DNA of 49,709 bases from Streptomyces olivoverticillatus. GTDB lineage: Bacteria; Actinomycetota; Actinomycetes; Streptomycetales; Streptomycetaceae. The notes beneath the pieces were generated by a model, which ran no database searches, had not been told where the DNA came from, and saw only the letters and a program-made list of their open reading frames with translations. Where the stretch lies: assembly GCF_014203555.1 (NCBI RefSeq), contig NZ_JACHJH010000011.1, positions 1-49,709 of the forward strand, read 5' to 3'. The position numbers and the translations under genes were made by a program. Shown here piece by piece: positions 1 to 8,124 of the stretch (the stretch's first letter is position 1; each line of letters opens with the position of its first letter).

Positions 1-3000
1 ACGACGATTTGGTCGACGTTCTGGGAGGTCCCGGAGGAGACCGGGTCCGTCTCCATCGGTGAACCCCTCGCGAATACGGACGTCTACGTCCTGGATTCGA
101 TGGGCCGCCCTGTCGCCGATGGTGTCAGCGGCGAGCTGTTCATCGGCGGTGATGGCCTGGCCCGTGGCTACATGGGGCGTGCCGGTCTGACCGCAGAGCG
201 CTTCGTCCCCGATCCGTTCGGTCCCGCGGGTGCACGGCTCTACCGCACGGGTGACCTCGTGCGGCGCTTGGCGGATGGTTCGCTGGAGTACCAGGGCCGT
301 ATCGACACCCAGGTCAAGGTTCGCGGTTACCGCATCGAGCTCGGTGAGATCGAGACTGTCCTCCGCGCTCACCAGAGCGTGAAGGACGCCGTGGTCTCCG
401 CCCGCGAAGACGGTGCCGGCGACAAGACCCTGGTCGCCTACGTGGTGCCTGATGCGGCGCTGGATGTGGCTGGGCTTCGTGCGCACCTGGGCGCGAGCCT
501 GCCGGATTACATGGTCCCGGCCGCCTTCGTGGCGATCGACCGTGTTCCGCTGACCAACAGCGGCAAGGTCGACCACCGCGCCCTGCCCGCACCCGAGCAG
601 GACATGTTCTCCACACGTCATTACGTCTCCCCCCGCACCCCCTTGGAGGAGCGCCTGGCCGCGGTCTGGTCGGACGTCCTGGGCGTGGAGCAGGTGAGTA
701 TCGAGGACAGCTTCTTCGACCTCGGTGGCGACTCCATCCGCGCCGTACGCCTGGTCGGCGGTCTGCGCGCGGCCGGCTACGAGGTGTCCGTACGCGAGGT
801 CTTCGAGCACCGCACCATCACCGCCCTCGCGGGCCAGTTGTCGGGCCAGGTCGCAGGCGAGTCGCTGATCGACCCCATCGCGCCCTTCGCGCTGATCAGT
901 GATGAAGACTGGGCCGCCATGCCCGACGACGTAGTCGACGCTTATCCGCTGTCGCAGGTGCAGACCGGCATGCTGGTGGAGATGATGGCCACCCGTGACC
1001 GGGGTGAGGGCCAGGTCGTCTACCACAACGTCAATTCGTTCCGCATTCCCGACGCACAGCCCTTCTCGGAAAAGGCATTGCGGGCTGCACTGGATCTGGC
1101 GGCGAACCGTCACCAGGCGCTGCGGACTTCGATGCATCTGAGTGGCTATTCGCAGCCGCTGCAGCTGGTGCATGCCGCCGTTGAACTGCCGCTGGCCGTC
1201 AGTGACCTGCGTGAGCTGGGCACCGACGAACAGCGTGAGTTGCTGCGGGCATTGGCCGACGAGGAGTGCGCTTCGGCCGTCGAGCTGACGAATCCGTGCT
1301 TGATGCGTGTCGTGGTGCACCTGGAGTCGGACGACGCCTGGAGGCTGACCTTCAGCTACAACCACGCCATCGCCGAAGGCTGGACCATCAACAGCCTGCT
1401 GATGGAGGTCGTGGAGTGCTACCAGCACCTCCGTGACGGCCGTGAGCTGCCCGTGTACGAGGCGCCCGCCGTCCGTTACGCCGACTTCATCGCCGCCGAG
1501 ACGGAGTCGCTGGCGAGTGAGACGGATCGTTCGTTCTGGCGCGACGTCGTCGATGAGCATGCTCCGTTGCGGATTCCGGCAACGTGGTCGGGGGCAGCGG
1601 AGGCTTCGAGTGAGCGTCATGGCGTCGAGGTGCCGTTCGCTGACCTGGAGGAGGGTCTGCGGGGTCTGGCGCTGAAGGCGAACACGTCGCTGAAGAGCGT
1701 GCTGTTGGCTGCGCACTTGAAGGTGATGAGTGCCCTGACCAATGAGGATGCCTTCCATACAGGTGTGGTGTTCCACGGTCGTCTGGAGGCTCCGGGGGCG
1801 GACCGGGTGGTGGGTATGCACCTGAACACCGTTCCGTTCCCGGGCACCCGGCCCACCGGCTCGTGGCGTGAGCTGGTCGAGCAGGTGTATGCGCAGGAAG
1901 CGGAGATCTGGGCGCACCGGCGGTACCCGCTTCCCGCGATTCAGCGGGAGGCCGCGAGCGGCGAGCGTCTGCTCTCGGTCATGTTCGAGCACCAGAACTT
2001 CCACCAGGCCGACAGCGCCACGGCCGGCGCCGGATCCGACGGGCAGGCCGGTGGGACCGACTTCGCGCTGAGCGTCGTGGCCGCAAACGGCACCATCGGC
2101 CTGGCCACCTCGACGGATGTGATCGAGCGGGCTGATCTGGGTCGTCTTGCTTCGATGTACCGGTCGGTGCTGGAGGCGATGGCTGCGGACTTTGATGGGG
2201 ATGCGTCGGTGGCGTGTCTTCCGGAGGGTGCGCGGGTCGGCCTTGCAGGTGAGGTCGTCGAGTGGCCGGGTGGCAGTGCGCTGGAGATGTTCGAGTCTCA
2301 GGCGGCTTCCAGCCCCGAATTGGTCGCGGTGGTCTCCGGTGATGAGCAGCTGAGCTACGGCGAGTTGGAGGGCCGTTCGAATCAGCTGGCCCGTCATCTG
2401 CTGGGGCTGGGTGTTGGTGCCGGTTCCGTGGTGGGTGTGTGCCTGGAGCGCAGCCCTGCCGTCCTGGTGGCGATGCTTGCGTCGTGGAAGGTGGGTGCGG
2501 CGTATGTGCCGGTCGACCCGGCGCTTCCTGCGGAGCGTCGTGACTACATGCTGGTTGACGCCGGGGCGTCGGTGCTGGTCACCGAGTCGGACGTGGCCGA
2601 GTTCGACGGGCATCGTGTGCTGCTGGACGCCGAGCGTGAGGTGATCAGCGAGCAGCCCGCCACTCCGCTCGATGTGCGTGTGGACAGGGACGGTCTGGCT
2701 TACGTGCTGTACACGTCCGGTTCGACGGGTCGGCCCAAGGGCGTGATGATCTCCCACCAGGGGCTGCACAACATGTTGTCGTCCATAAGGGATGTCACGG
2801 GAAGCGGCAGCGATGGCGTGTGGCTGGCGTCGACGTCGATCTCGTTCGACATCTCGGGTCTGGAGCTGTTCCTGCCGCTGATTGCCGGTGGCCGGGTGGT
2901 GATGGCATCCAGTGGTCAGGCCAGGGACGCGGAAGCACTCCTTGAGCTGATCTCCAAGAACCGTGTCACGCATGTGCAGCTGACGCCGTCCGGGTGGCGG

Positions 3001-3867
3001 CTGATGCTCGCGGCCGGTTTCGGTGACTCCGGGGTGACGGCGCTGGTCGGTGGTGAGGCGTGTTCGCTGGAGCTGGCGAACGAGCTGCGTGCTCGTACTC
3101 GCCGTCTGGTGAACGTCTACGGTCCGACGGAGACGACGATCTGGTCGACCTTCTGGGAAATCCCGGAGAAGACCGAGTCCGTCTCCATCGGTGAGCCCTT
3201 CGCCAACACCGAACTGTTCATCCTGGACTCCATTGGCCGTCCTGTTGCCGATGGTGTCAGCGGCGAGCTGTTCATCTGCGGTATGGGCCTGGCCCGTGGC
3301 TACATGGGCCGCGCCGGTCTGACCGCGGAGCGCTTCGTCCCCAACCCGTTCGGCCCCGCGGGTGCGCGCCTGTACCGCACCGGTGACCTCGTGCGGCGGC
3401 TGCCGGACGGTTCGCTGGACTACCAGGGCCGTATCGATACCCAGGTCAAGGTTCGTGGCTACCGCATCGAGCTCGGTGAGATCGAGACCGTGCTCCGCGC
3501 CCATCAGAGCGTGAAGGACGCCGTGGTCTCCGCCCGCGAAGACGGTGCCGGCGACAAGACCCTCGTTGCCTACGTAGTGGCCGACGATCCGCTGGACACG
3601 GCGGAGCTGCGCCGGCACCTGGGCGCGAGTCTGCCCGATTACATGGTTCCCGCCGCCTTCGTGGCGATCGACCGTGTTCCGCTGACCAACAGCGGCAAGG
3701 TCGACCACCGCGCCCTGCCCGCACCCGAGCAGGACATGTTCCCCGCCCGCCACTACGTAGAACCCCGCACCCCCCTGGAACAGCGCCTGGCCGCCATCTG
3801 GTCCGACGTCCTGGGCCTGGAGCGCGTAAGCGTCGAAGACAGCTTCTTCGACGTCGGTGGCGACTCC
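1..3867 (+). repeat. Duplicated A(C-half)-PCP tract within the NRPS (1-735 and 3133-3867)
   Basis: Bases 1-735 and 3133-3867 (offset 3132) encode nearly the same A-domain C-terminal half plus PCP, with long stretches identical at DNA level around the VADGVSGELFI, QVKVRGYRIELGEIE and NSGKVDHRALPAPEQ segments. This is internal module duplication or gene conversion. The entry spans both copies; the DNA between them (736-3132) is not part of the repeat. Confidence 0.85.
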
Positions 3868-6435
3868 ATCCGCGCCGTACGCGTGCTGTCCGCGGCTCAG
3901 GAGGCCGGAATTCCGCTGTCGGTGTGGATGATCCTTCAAGCGAAGAGCCTCGCCGAGCTGGCGCACATGATCGATGCGGACGCGGATCCCTTCCCGGCCC
4001 AGGACGGCATGCCGCTCCTCCCGGGACACCTCAAGCGGCTCGAGGCGGATTCCTCCGCCGGCCGGACGGTCCGGCTTCCGCTGAACCTGTCGGCTGACGC
4101 CGGCACTCTCGACAGGGCGCTGCGCGAAGTGGTGCGACACCACGAAGCGTTGCGCCTCCGATTCCCGGTCCGGGGTGAGGAGGACGGGCACGCCCGGTTG
4201 GCCGAGGTCTCCGAGGAGACGCTGGTCCGCGTGCTCGACCTGAGCGCCACGACCGCCGACGACCGGGTGACCGCGATCGCGGAGGCGATGGACCGGGCGA
4301 GTGCCGGTCTGGCGCCGGAGCGGGGTGCCCTTGTCCAGGCGACCCTGGTCCGGTTCGAGGACGGGAATCCGGGCGAACTGTGGCTCACCGTGCACGACCT
4401 GGCCCTCGACGACCGTTCGTGGTCCATCGTGCTCGGTGACCTGAACACCGCCTACCGGCAGTGCAGTGCGGGGGAGCCGGTGAGCCTGGCCGCAGTGGCG
4501 ACACCGCTCCATTCGTGGGCACGGGCGCTTGCGGAGCAGGCGCACTCGGACGAGATGCTGGACCAGGCCGGTGTGTGGCTGAACCGGCCGAGCCCGACGC
4601 CGCTGCCCGTCGACCACCCCCGCGAGCACAACACGTACGCCACCGGCAACACGGTCACCGCGACCCTGCCGGCCGACCTGACCCGTGTGCTGCTCGACGA
4701 TGCGCACCCGGAGCACCTGCTGCTGGGCACGCTCGCTCGGACGCTGGCCCGCTGGACCGGAGCGGAGCGCGTGGACGTCGACGTCATCGTCGATCCGCGT
4801 CGTGACGGTGACCGTGAACCGAGCGAGTCCCTGGCGCGTACGGTCGGCCCGCTGACCGACAGCTACCCGGTATCGCTGCGCCTGTCCGGGAACGGCGACG
4901 CCGCCGCTGCCCTCAAGTCGGTGGCGAGGCAGCTGCGTACGCTCCCGGAGCCCCGCTACGGGTACGGGCTGCTCCGTCACCTGGCTCCCGATGCCGATGT
5001 GGCCGAGGAGCTGGCCACCCTGCCCGCGGCCGAGGTCGGATTCACCTTCACCCCGCTGGAGGAGCGGGACGTCGACTCGGCACTGGCCTTCGTCCCGGAC
5101 CGGGTCGCGCCGGCCCCGGCGGCCGATGCGGTACGTGCGCATCTGCTGGACGTCGAGGCATACGTCCTCGGGGATCAGCTCTATCTGCAGTGGACCCACA
5201 GCACGGCCGTTCACGACCAGCAGACCGTCCAGCGACTGGTGGGCGAGCAGCTGGGCGAGCTCACCGACCTGCTGCGTCAAGGGGCCGGCACCGTCGGCAA
5301 GCGCTCCCGGCGCCGCGTGGCCGAGGACCCCTTCGGGGCCGCCGTGGACGAGGTCCAGAGCGTGATGGCCCGGAACGAGATCCCGGGCGTCAGCCTGGCC
5401 TTGATCCAGGACGGGAAGACCGCGCTCGTACGGAGCTTCGGTGTCGTGGGCGGCGGGAGTTCCGAGCCGGTGACCCCGGAGACGGTGTTCGCCGCCGGTT
5501 CGATCAGCAAGCACGTGACGACGTTCACGGTGCTCCGCCTGGTGTCGGAAGGCCGCCTCGACCTCGACCGGGACTTCAACGACTACCTGTCGTCCTGGCG
5601 CATCCCCTCCGATCCCGACCACCCGGTCACGGCCCGGATGCTGCTGTCCAACCTCGGGGGCTTCGCCCAGCGCCCGGCTCTCGCCGACGGCTACCACCGG
5701 TACGACCCGGTGCCGACGCTCCTGGACGTGCTGAACGGCCGGCCCCCGGCCAAGACCCCCGCGGTCGAGATGGGGGACGTCCCCGGAAAGGTGTTCCAGA
5801 AGGGGCTGGCCGGCTTCTCGGTGCTCCAGCAGGCGATGGCCGACATCACGGGGGAGACCTACCCGGAGCTCACGCGTCGCCTGGTGTTCGACCCGTTGGC
5901 CATGACCGACAGCAGCTTCGACCCCCGGTTCCCGGATGCTGCCGGGCGTCCGTTCGCACGCGGCCACGACGAGGCGGGCAAGCTGATGTCCGACGGCTAC
6001 TACATCAACCCGGAGGCGGCAGCCGGTGGCCTGTGGACGACGGCCGCCGACCTCGCCAACCTGTCCGCCGCGGTGCGCCGTTGCTACCTGGGCTCGGAGG
6101 ACGGCCTGGTGGACCCGGGGCTGGTGCGTCAGATGCTGACGCCGCAGTCGGACCGCGCCTACGGCTGGAGCACCATCATCGACACCACCAGTGGTGAGGT
6201 GGAGTTCGGCCACGGCGGCCAGGCGGCCGGCTACCAGGCGATGACCTGGATGCGGGCACACTCCGGGCTCGGCCTGGTGATGCTCAGCAACTCCGTGAGC
6301 GGCCGGGAGCTGGTCAAGCACCTCATCGCCACCGTGCTGTCCGGGCGGACCCGCATGGCCGGAGTGTGGCAGCGGGCCATCGACGAGGCCGTTCAGCGGG
6401 AACAGGGCAACGCCGCGGAATCGGGTCGCAGCTGA
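1..6435 (+). CDS. Terminal NRPS, 5' truncated by window: (A)-PCP-C-A-PCP-E(decayed)-PBP-type thioesterase
   Basis: The frame is open from base 1, so the gene starts upstream. Domains by position: C-terminal half of an A domain (1-600, from just after YGPTE), PCP (Ser codon 733), C domain (about 930-2130; the HHxxxDG motif reads NHAIAEG, keeping the second His), A domain (2270-3720; A3 motif YTSGSTGRPKGV), PCP (Ser codon 3865), an epimerization-like domain (4000-5280) and a beta-lactamase/PBP-fold domain (5330-6400) with SISK at 5500 and HGG at 6211. By eye the complete A domain gives the code D-I-L-Q-L-G-V-I-W, close to known glycine codes; the truncated one shares the final I-W. The E domain has RTVG and LKxVxxQLR landmarks but HDLALDD where HHxxxDG is expected, so it is probably inactive. 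The final domain should release the peptide by cyclization or hydrolysis, as SurE-type thioesterases do. Overlaps the MFS gene by one base. Confidence 0.93.
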   Translation, partial: TTIWSTFWEVPEETGSVSIGEPLANTDVYVLDSMGRPVADGVSGELFIGGDGLARGYMGRAGLTAERFVPDPFGPAGARLYRTGDLVRRLADGSLEYQGRIDTQVKVRGYRIELGEIETVLRAHQSVKDAVVSAREDGAGDKTLVAYVVPDAALDVAGLRAHLGASLPDYMVPAAFVAIDRVPLTNSGKVDHRALPAPEQDMFSTRHYVSPRTPLEERLAAVWSDVLGVEQVSIEDSFFDLGGDSIRAVRLVGGLRAAGYEVSVREVFEHRTITALAGQLSGQVAGESLIDPIAPFALISDEDWAAMPDDVVDAYPLSQVQTGMLVEMMATRDRGEGQVVYHNVNSFRIPDAQPFSEKALRAALDLAANRHQALRTSMHLSGYSQPLQLVHAAVELPLAVSDLRELGTDEQRELLRALADEECASAVELTNPCLMRVVVHLESDDAWRLTFSYNHAIAEGWTINSLLMEVVECYQHLRDGRELPVYEAPAVRYADFIAAETESLASETDRSFWRDVVDEHAPLRIPATWSGAAEASSERHGVEVPFADLEEGLRGLALKANTSLKSVLLAAHLKVMSALTNEDAFHTGVVFHGRLEAPGADRVVGMHLNTVPFPGTRPTGSWRELVEQVYAQEAEIWAHRRYPLPAIQREAASGERLLSVMFEHQNFHQADSATAGAGSDGQAGGTDFALSVVAANGTIGLATSTDVIERADLGRLASMYRSVLEAMAADFDGDASVACLPEGARVGLAGEVVEWPGGSALEMFESQAASSPELVAVVSGDEQLSYGELEGRSNQLARHLLGLGVGAGSVVGVCLERSPAVLVAMLASWKVGAAYVPVDPALPAERRDYMLVDAGASVLVTESDVAEFDGHRVLLDAEREVISEQPATPLDVRVDRDGLAYVLYTSGSTGRPKGVMISHQGLHNMLSSIRDVTGSGSDGVWLASTSISFDISGLELFLPLIAGGRVVMASSGQARDAEALLELISKNRVTHVQLTPSGWRLMLAAGFGDSGVTALVGGEACSLELANELRARTRRLVNVYGPTETTIWSTFWEIPEKTESVSIGEPFANTELFILDSIGRPVADGVSGELFICGMGLARGYMGRAGLTAERFVPNPFGPAGARLYRTGDLVRRLPDGSLDYQGRIDTQVKVRGYRIELGEIETVLRAHQSVKDAVVSAREDGAGDKTLVAYVVADDPLDTAELRRHLGASLPDYMVPAAFVAIDRVPLTNSGKVDHRALPAPEQDMFPARHYVEPRTPLEQRLAAIWSDVLGLERVSVEDSFFDVGGDSIRAVRVLSAAQEAGIPLSVWMILQAKSLAELAHMIDADADPFPAQDGMPLLPGHLKRLEADSSAGRTVRLPLNLSADAGTLDRALREVVRHHEALRLRFPVRGEEDGHARLAEVSEETLVRVLDLSATTADDRVTAIAEAMDRASAGLAPERGALVQATLVRFEDGNPGELWLTVHDLALDDRSWSIVLGDLNTAYRQCSAGEPVSLAAVATPLHSWARALAEQAHSDEMLDQAGVWLNRPSPTPLPVDHPREHNTYATGNTVTATLPADLTRVLLDDAHPEHLLLGTLARTLARWTGAERVDVDVIVDPRRDGDREPSESLARTVGPLTDSYPVSLRLSGNGDAAAALKSVARQLRTLPEPRYGYGLLRHLAPDADVAEELATLPAAEVGFTFTPLEERDVDSALAFVPDRVAPAPAADAVRAHLLDVEAYVLGDQLYLQWTHSTAVHDQQTVQRLVGEQLGELTDLLRQGAGTVGKRSRRRVAEDPFGAAVDEVQSVMARNEIPGVSLALIQDGKTALVRSFGVVGGGSSEPVTPETVFAAGSISKHVTTFTVLRLVSEGRLDLDRDFNDYLSSWRIPSDPDHPVTARMLLSNLGGFAQRPALADGYHRYDPVPTLLDVLNGRPPAKTPAVEMGDVPGKVFQKGLAGFSVLQQAMADITGETYPELTRRLVFDPLAMTDSSFDPRFPDAAGRPFARGHDEAGKLMSDGYYINPEAAAGGLWTTAADLANLSAAVRRCYLGSEDGLVDPGLVRQMLTPQSDRAYGWSTIIDTTSGEVEFGHGGQAAGYQAMTWMRAHSGLGLVMLSNSVSGRELVKHLIATVLSGRTRMAGVWQRAIDEAVQREQGNAAESGRS

Positions 6436-7706
6436 TGACGGACCCCACGGCCGTGACCGAGCAATCGGTCACGGCCGGCCCGGCCGTGCCACCACTCCGC
6501 AAGAACGCCGACTTCATCCGGCTCTGGGTGAGTTCGGGGATTTCCCGGCTCGGCACCTCCTTCACGATGGTGGCCTATCCGCTGCTGGTCCTGTGGCACA
6601 CCGGCTCGGCCACGGCGACCGGACTGGTGACGTTCGCCGCCGCACTGCCGAGCTTTCTGGTCCAGTTGCCGGCCGGCGCACTGGTCGACCGGGTGGACCG
6701 CCGCAAGCTGATGTTCTGGTGCGACGTGATCAGCCTCGTGACGGTTGCCGGGGTCGCCCTGGCGGAGGCCGCCGACTGGTTCTGGCTGCCCGGCCTGATG
6801 CTTGCGGTGTTCGTGCAGGCGGCACTGGCCCTGATCTACCAGCTGGCCGAGCGGGCCACGGTCCGTCATGTGGTGGCGCCCGGACAACTGCCCGCGGCGC
6901 TCGCCCAGAACGAGGCGCGCGGGGCGGCGATCGGCCTGCTGGGCCAGCCCGGCAGCAGCTTGCTCTTCACCGTGGCCCGCTGGCTTCCCTTCGCCGTCAA
7001 CGCGGTCGCGAACGGGTTCGCCCTGATCCTCCTCATCCTGCTCAGGAGGAGCTTCGCGCCGCCGCCCAGCGGTCCGCGGCAGCCTCTGCGCCTCGACATC
7101 ACCGAGGGCCTGCGCTGGCTGTGGCAGCGCAGGTACCCCCGCCTGGTCACCGTCATGTTCGCCGGAAGCAATCTGGTGTTCCGAGTGCTCCTGCTGGCCG
7201 TGATGGTGACCATCCACGGCAGCGGACGCTCTCCCACCGTCGTCGGCATCGTCCTCGGCGTCGGAGGTGTCGGCGGTGTGCTGGGCGCGCTCAACGCCTC
7301 CTGGATGTCCCGCCGACTGAGCTTCCACCGCACGATAGTGGCCGGATTCGCACTCTGGACGGTCCTTGTCCCCATGGCGTTGGTCACCCGCGATCCGCTT
7401 GCGCTCGCCTGCATCCTGGCGGCGATCTCGTACGTGTCGAGCCTGTTCAACGTGATCGGGGTGGTCTACCAGATGCGGATCACCCCGGACCGGCTGCAGG
7501 GCAGGGTCAGCGGTGCCAGCAGCTTCCTCATGTCGGGCGCGAGCGCGCTCGGGGCGGTGGCCGGGGGATATGTGATCGACCGGTTCGGCACGACGGCGAC
7601 GGGCCTTGCCGTCGGCGCCTTCGTGCTGGCGCTGACCATGATGGCGGGCAGGCCATCGGTCCGCGCCGAAGCCCGGGAGGACCCGGCCGGCCGCCTGTCG
7701 GATTGA
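6435..7706 (+). CDS. MFS transporter, probable exporter of the cluster product
   Basis: A 423-residue major facilitator protein of the EntS/MFS_3 drug-efflux type. The hydrophobic profile suits about 12 membrane helices. The loop after helix 2 carries GALVDRVDRRKLM, the classical MFS motif A region. The start ATG overlaps the NRPS stop (TGATG, 6433-6437), so the two are translationally coupled and one transcript is expected. That coupling makes self-export of the peptide the most economical role; the substrate itself cannot be read from the sequence. The stop codon runs straight into a GC-rich hairpin that probably ends the NRPS transcript. Confidence 0.88.
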   Translation: MTDPTAVTEQSVTAGPAVPPLRKNADFIRLWVSSGISRLGTSFTMVAYPLLVLWHTGSATATGLVTFAAALPSFLVQLPAGALVDRVDRRKLMFWCDVISLVTVAGVALAEAADWFWLPGLMLAVFVQAALALIYQLAERATVRHVVAPGQLPAALAQNEARGAAIGLLGQPGSSLLFTVARWLPFAVNAVANGFALILLILLRRSFAPPPSGPRQPLRLDITEGLRWLWQRRYPRLVTVMFAGSNLVFRVLLLAVMVTIHGSGRSPTVVGIVLGVGGVGGVLGALNASWMSRRLSFHRTIVAGFALWTVLVPMALVTRDPLALACILAAISYVSSLFNVIGVVYQMRITPDRLQGRVSGASSFLMSGASALGAVAGGYVIDRFGTTATGLAVGAFVLALTMMAGRPSVRAEAREDPAGRLSD

Positions 7707-7723
7707 GCCCGGCCGCCCGGGCT
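7706..7723 (+). terminator. Hairpin ending the NRPS-MFS transcript
   Basis: Inverted repeat AGCCCGG / CCGGGCT with a 4-base loop, beginning in the last base of the MFS stop codon. There is no T-run, as is usual for Streptomyces terminators. Confidence 0.5.
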
Positions 7724-8124
7724 CCGGGCAGGCACAGGATTTGGTCAGCGAACCAACATTTCCGGCCGCTCGGCTGTTTGTTTCAGCGGACAATGCCTCG
7801 TCAGGGGGTGGTACCGTAAGATCAATTAGGGAGATCACTCGAGACGAACCCGGTACGCAACGCCGCTGCGGAAAGCAAAGGCGTCGAATGTTTCCGGTGT
7901 GCGTTCGAGTGTTTCCTTTCGTGCCTCCACGCCGGAGGTCGCATACTGCGGGCCGTTTAGGTATTTCCTGATGGAGGCTATGTCCCACTCGGCGTCGTCT
8001 TGGTCGACTCTGTTACCCCAAGTTGGCACTGCTGAGGTTCCGCATGCCCGTGGGGGGTTTTTCCGGTTGTTATCCAGTATCGCGTTTTTACGAAGGTGCG
8101 CTTGACCGCGCCCACGGGGGAAAC
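7724..8124. promoter_or_regulatory. Non-coding leader upstream of the SARP gene
   Basis: About 400 bases, noticeably more AT-rich than the surrounding genes. I see no convincing protein: short frames on both strands lack ribosome sites and typical codon bias. It must hold the promoter of the regulator. A weak possible -35/-10 pair lies near GGACAA (about 7789) and TACCGT (about 7813). I found no copy of the CCATATA-type repeat or of the GGTTATCCCTACCCCC box here. Confidence 0.45.

Noticed and set aside
4000..5280. Reading this domain as a second C domain or an X domain
   Set aside because: The RTVG, LKxVxxQLR and YGYGLLRHL landmarks and the position right after PCP fit an E domain; only the active site is lost.
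7741..8105. Short frames in the leader of the SARP gene
   Set aside because: No ribosome sites, overlapping on both strands, and AT-richer codon use; treated as non-coding.
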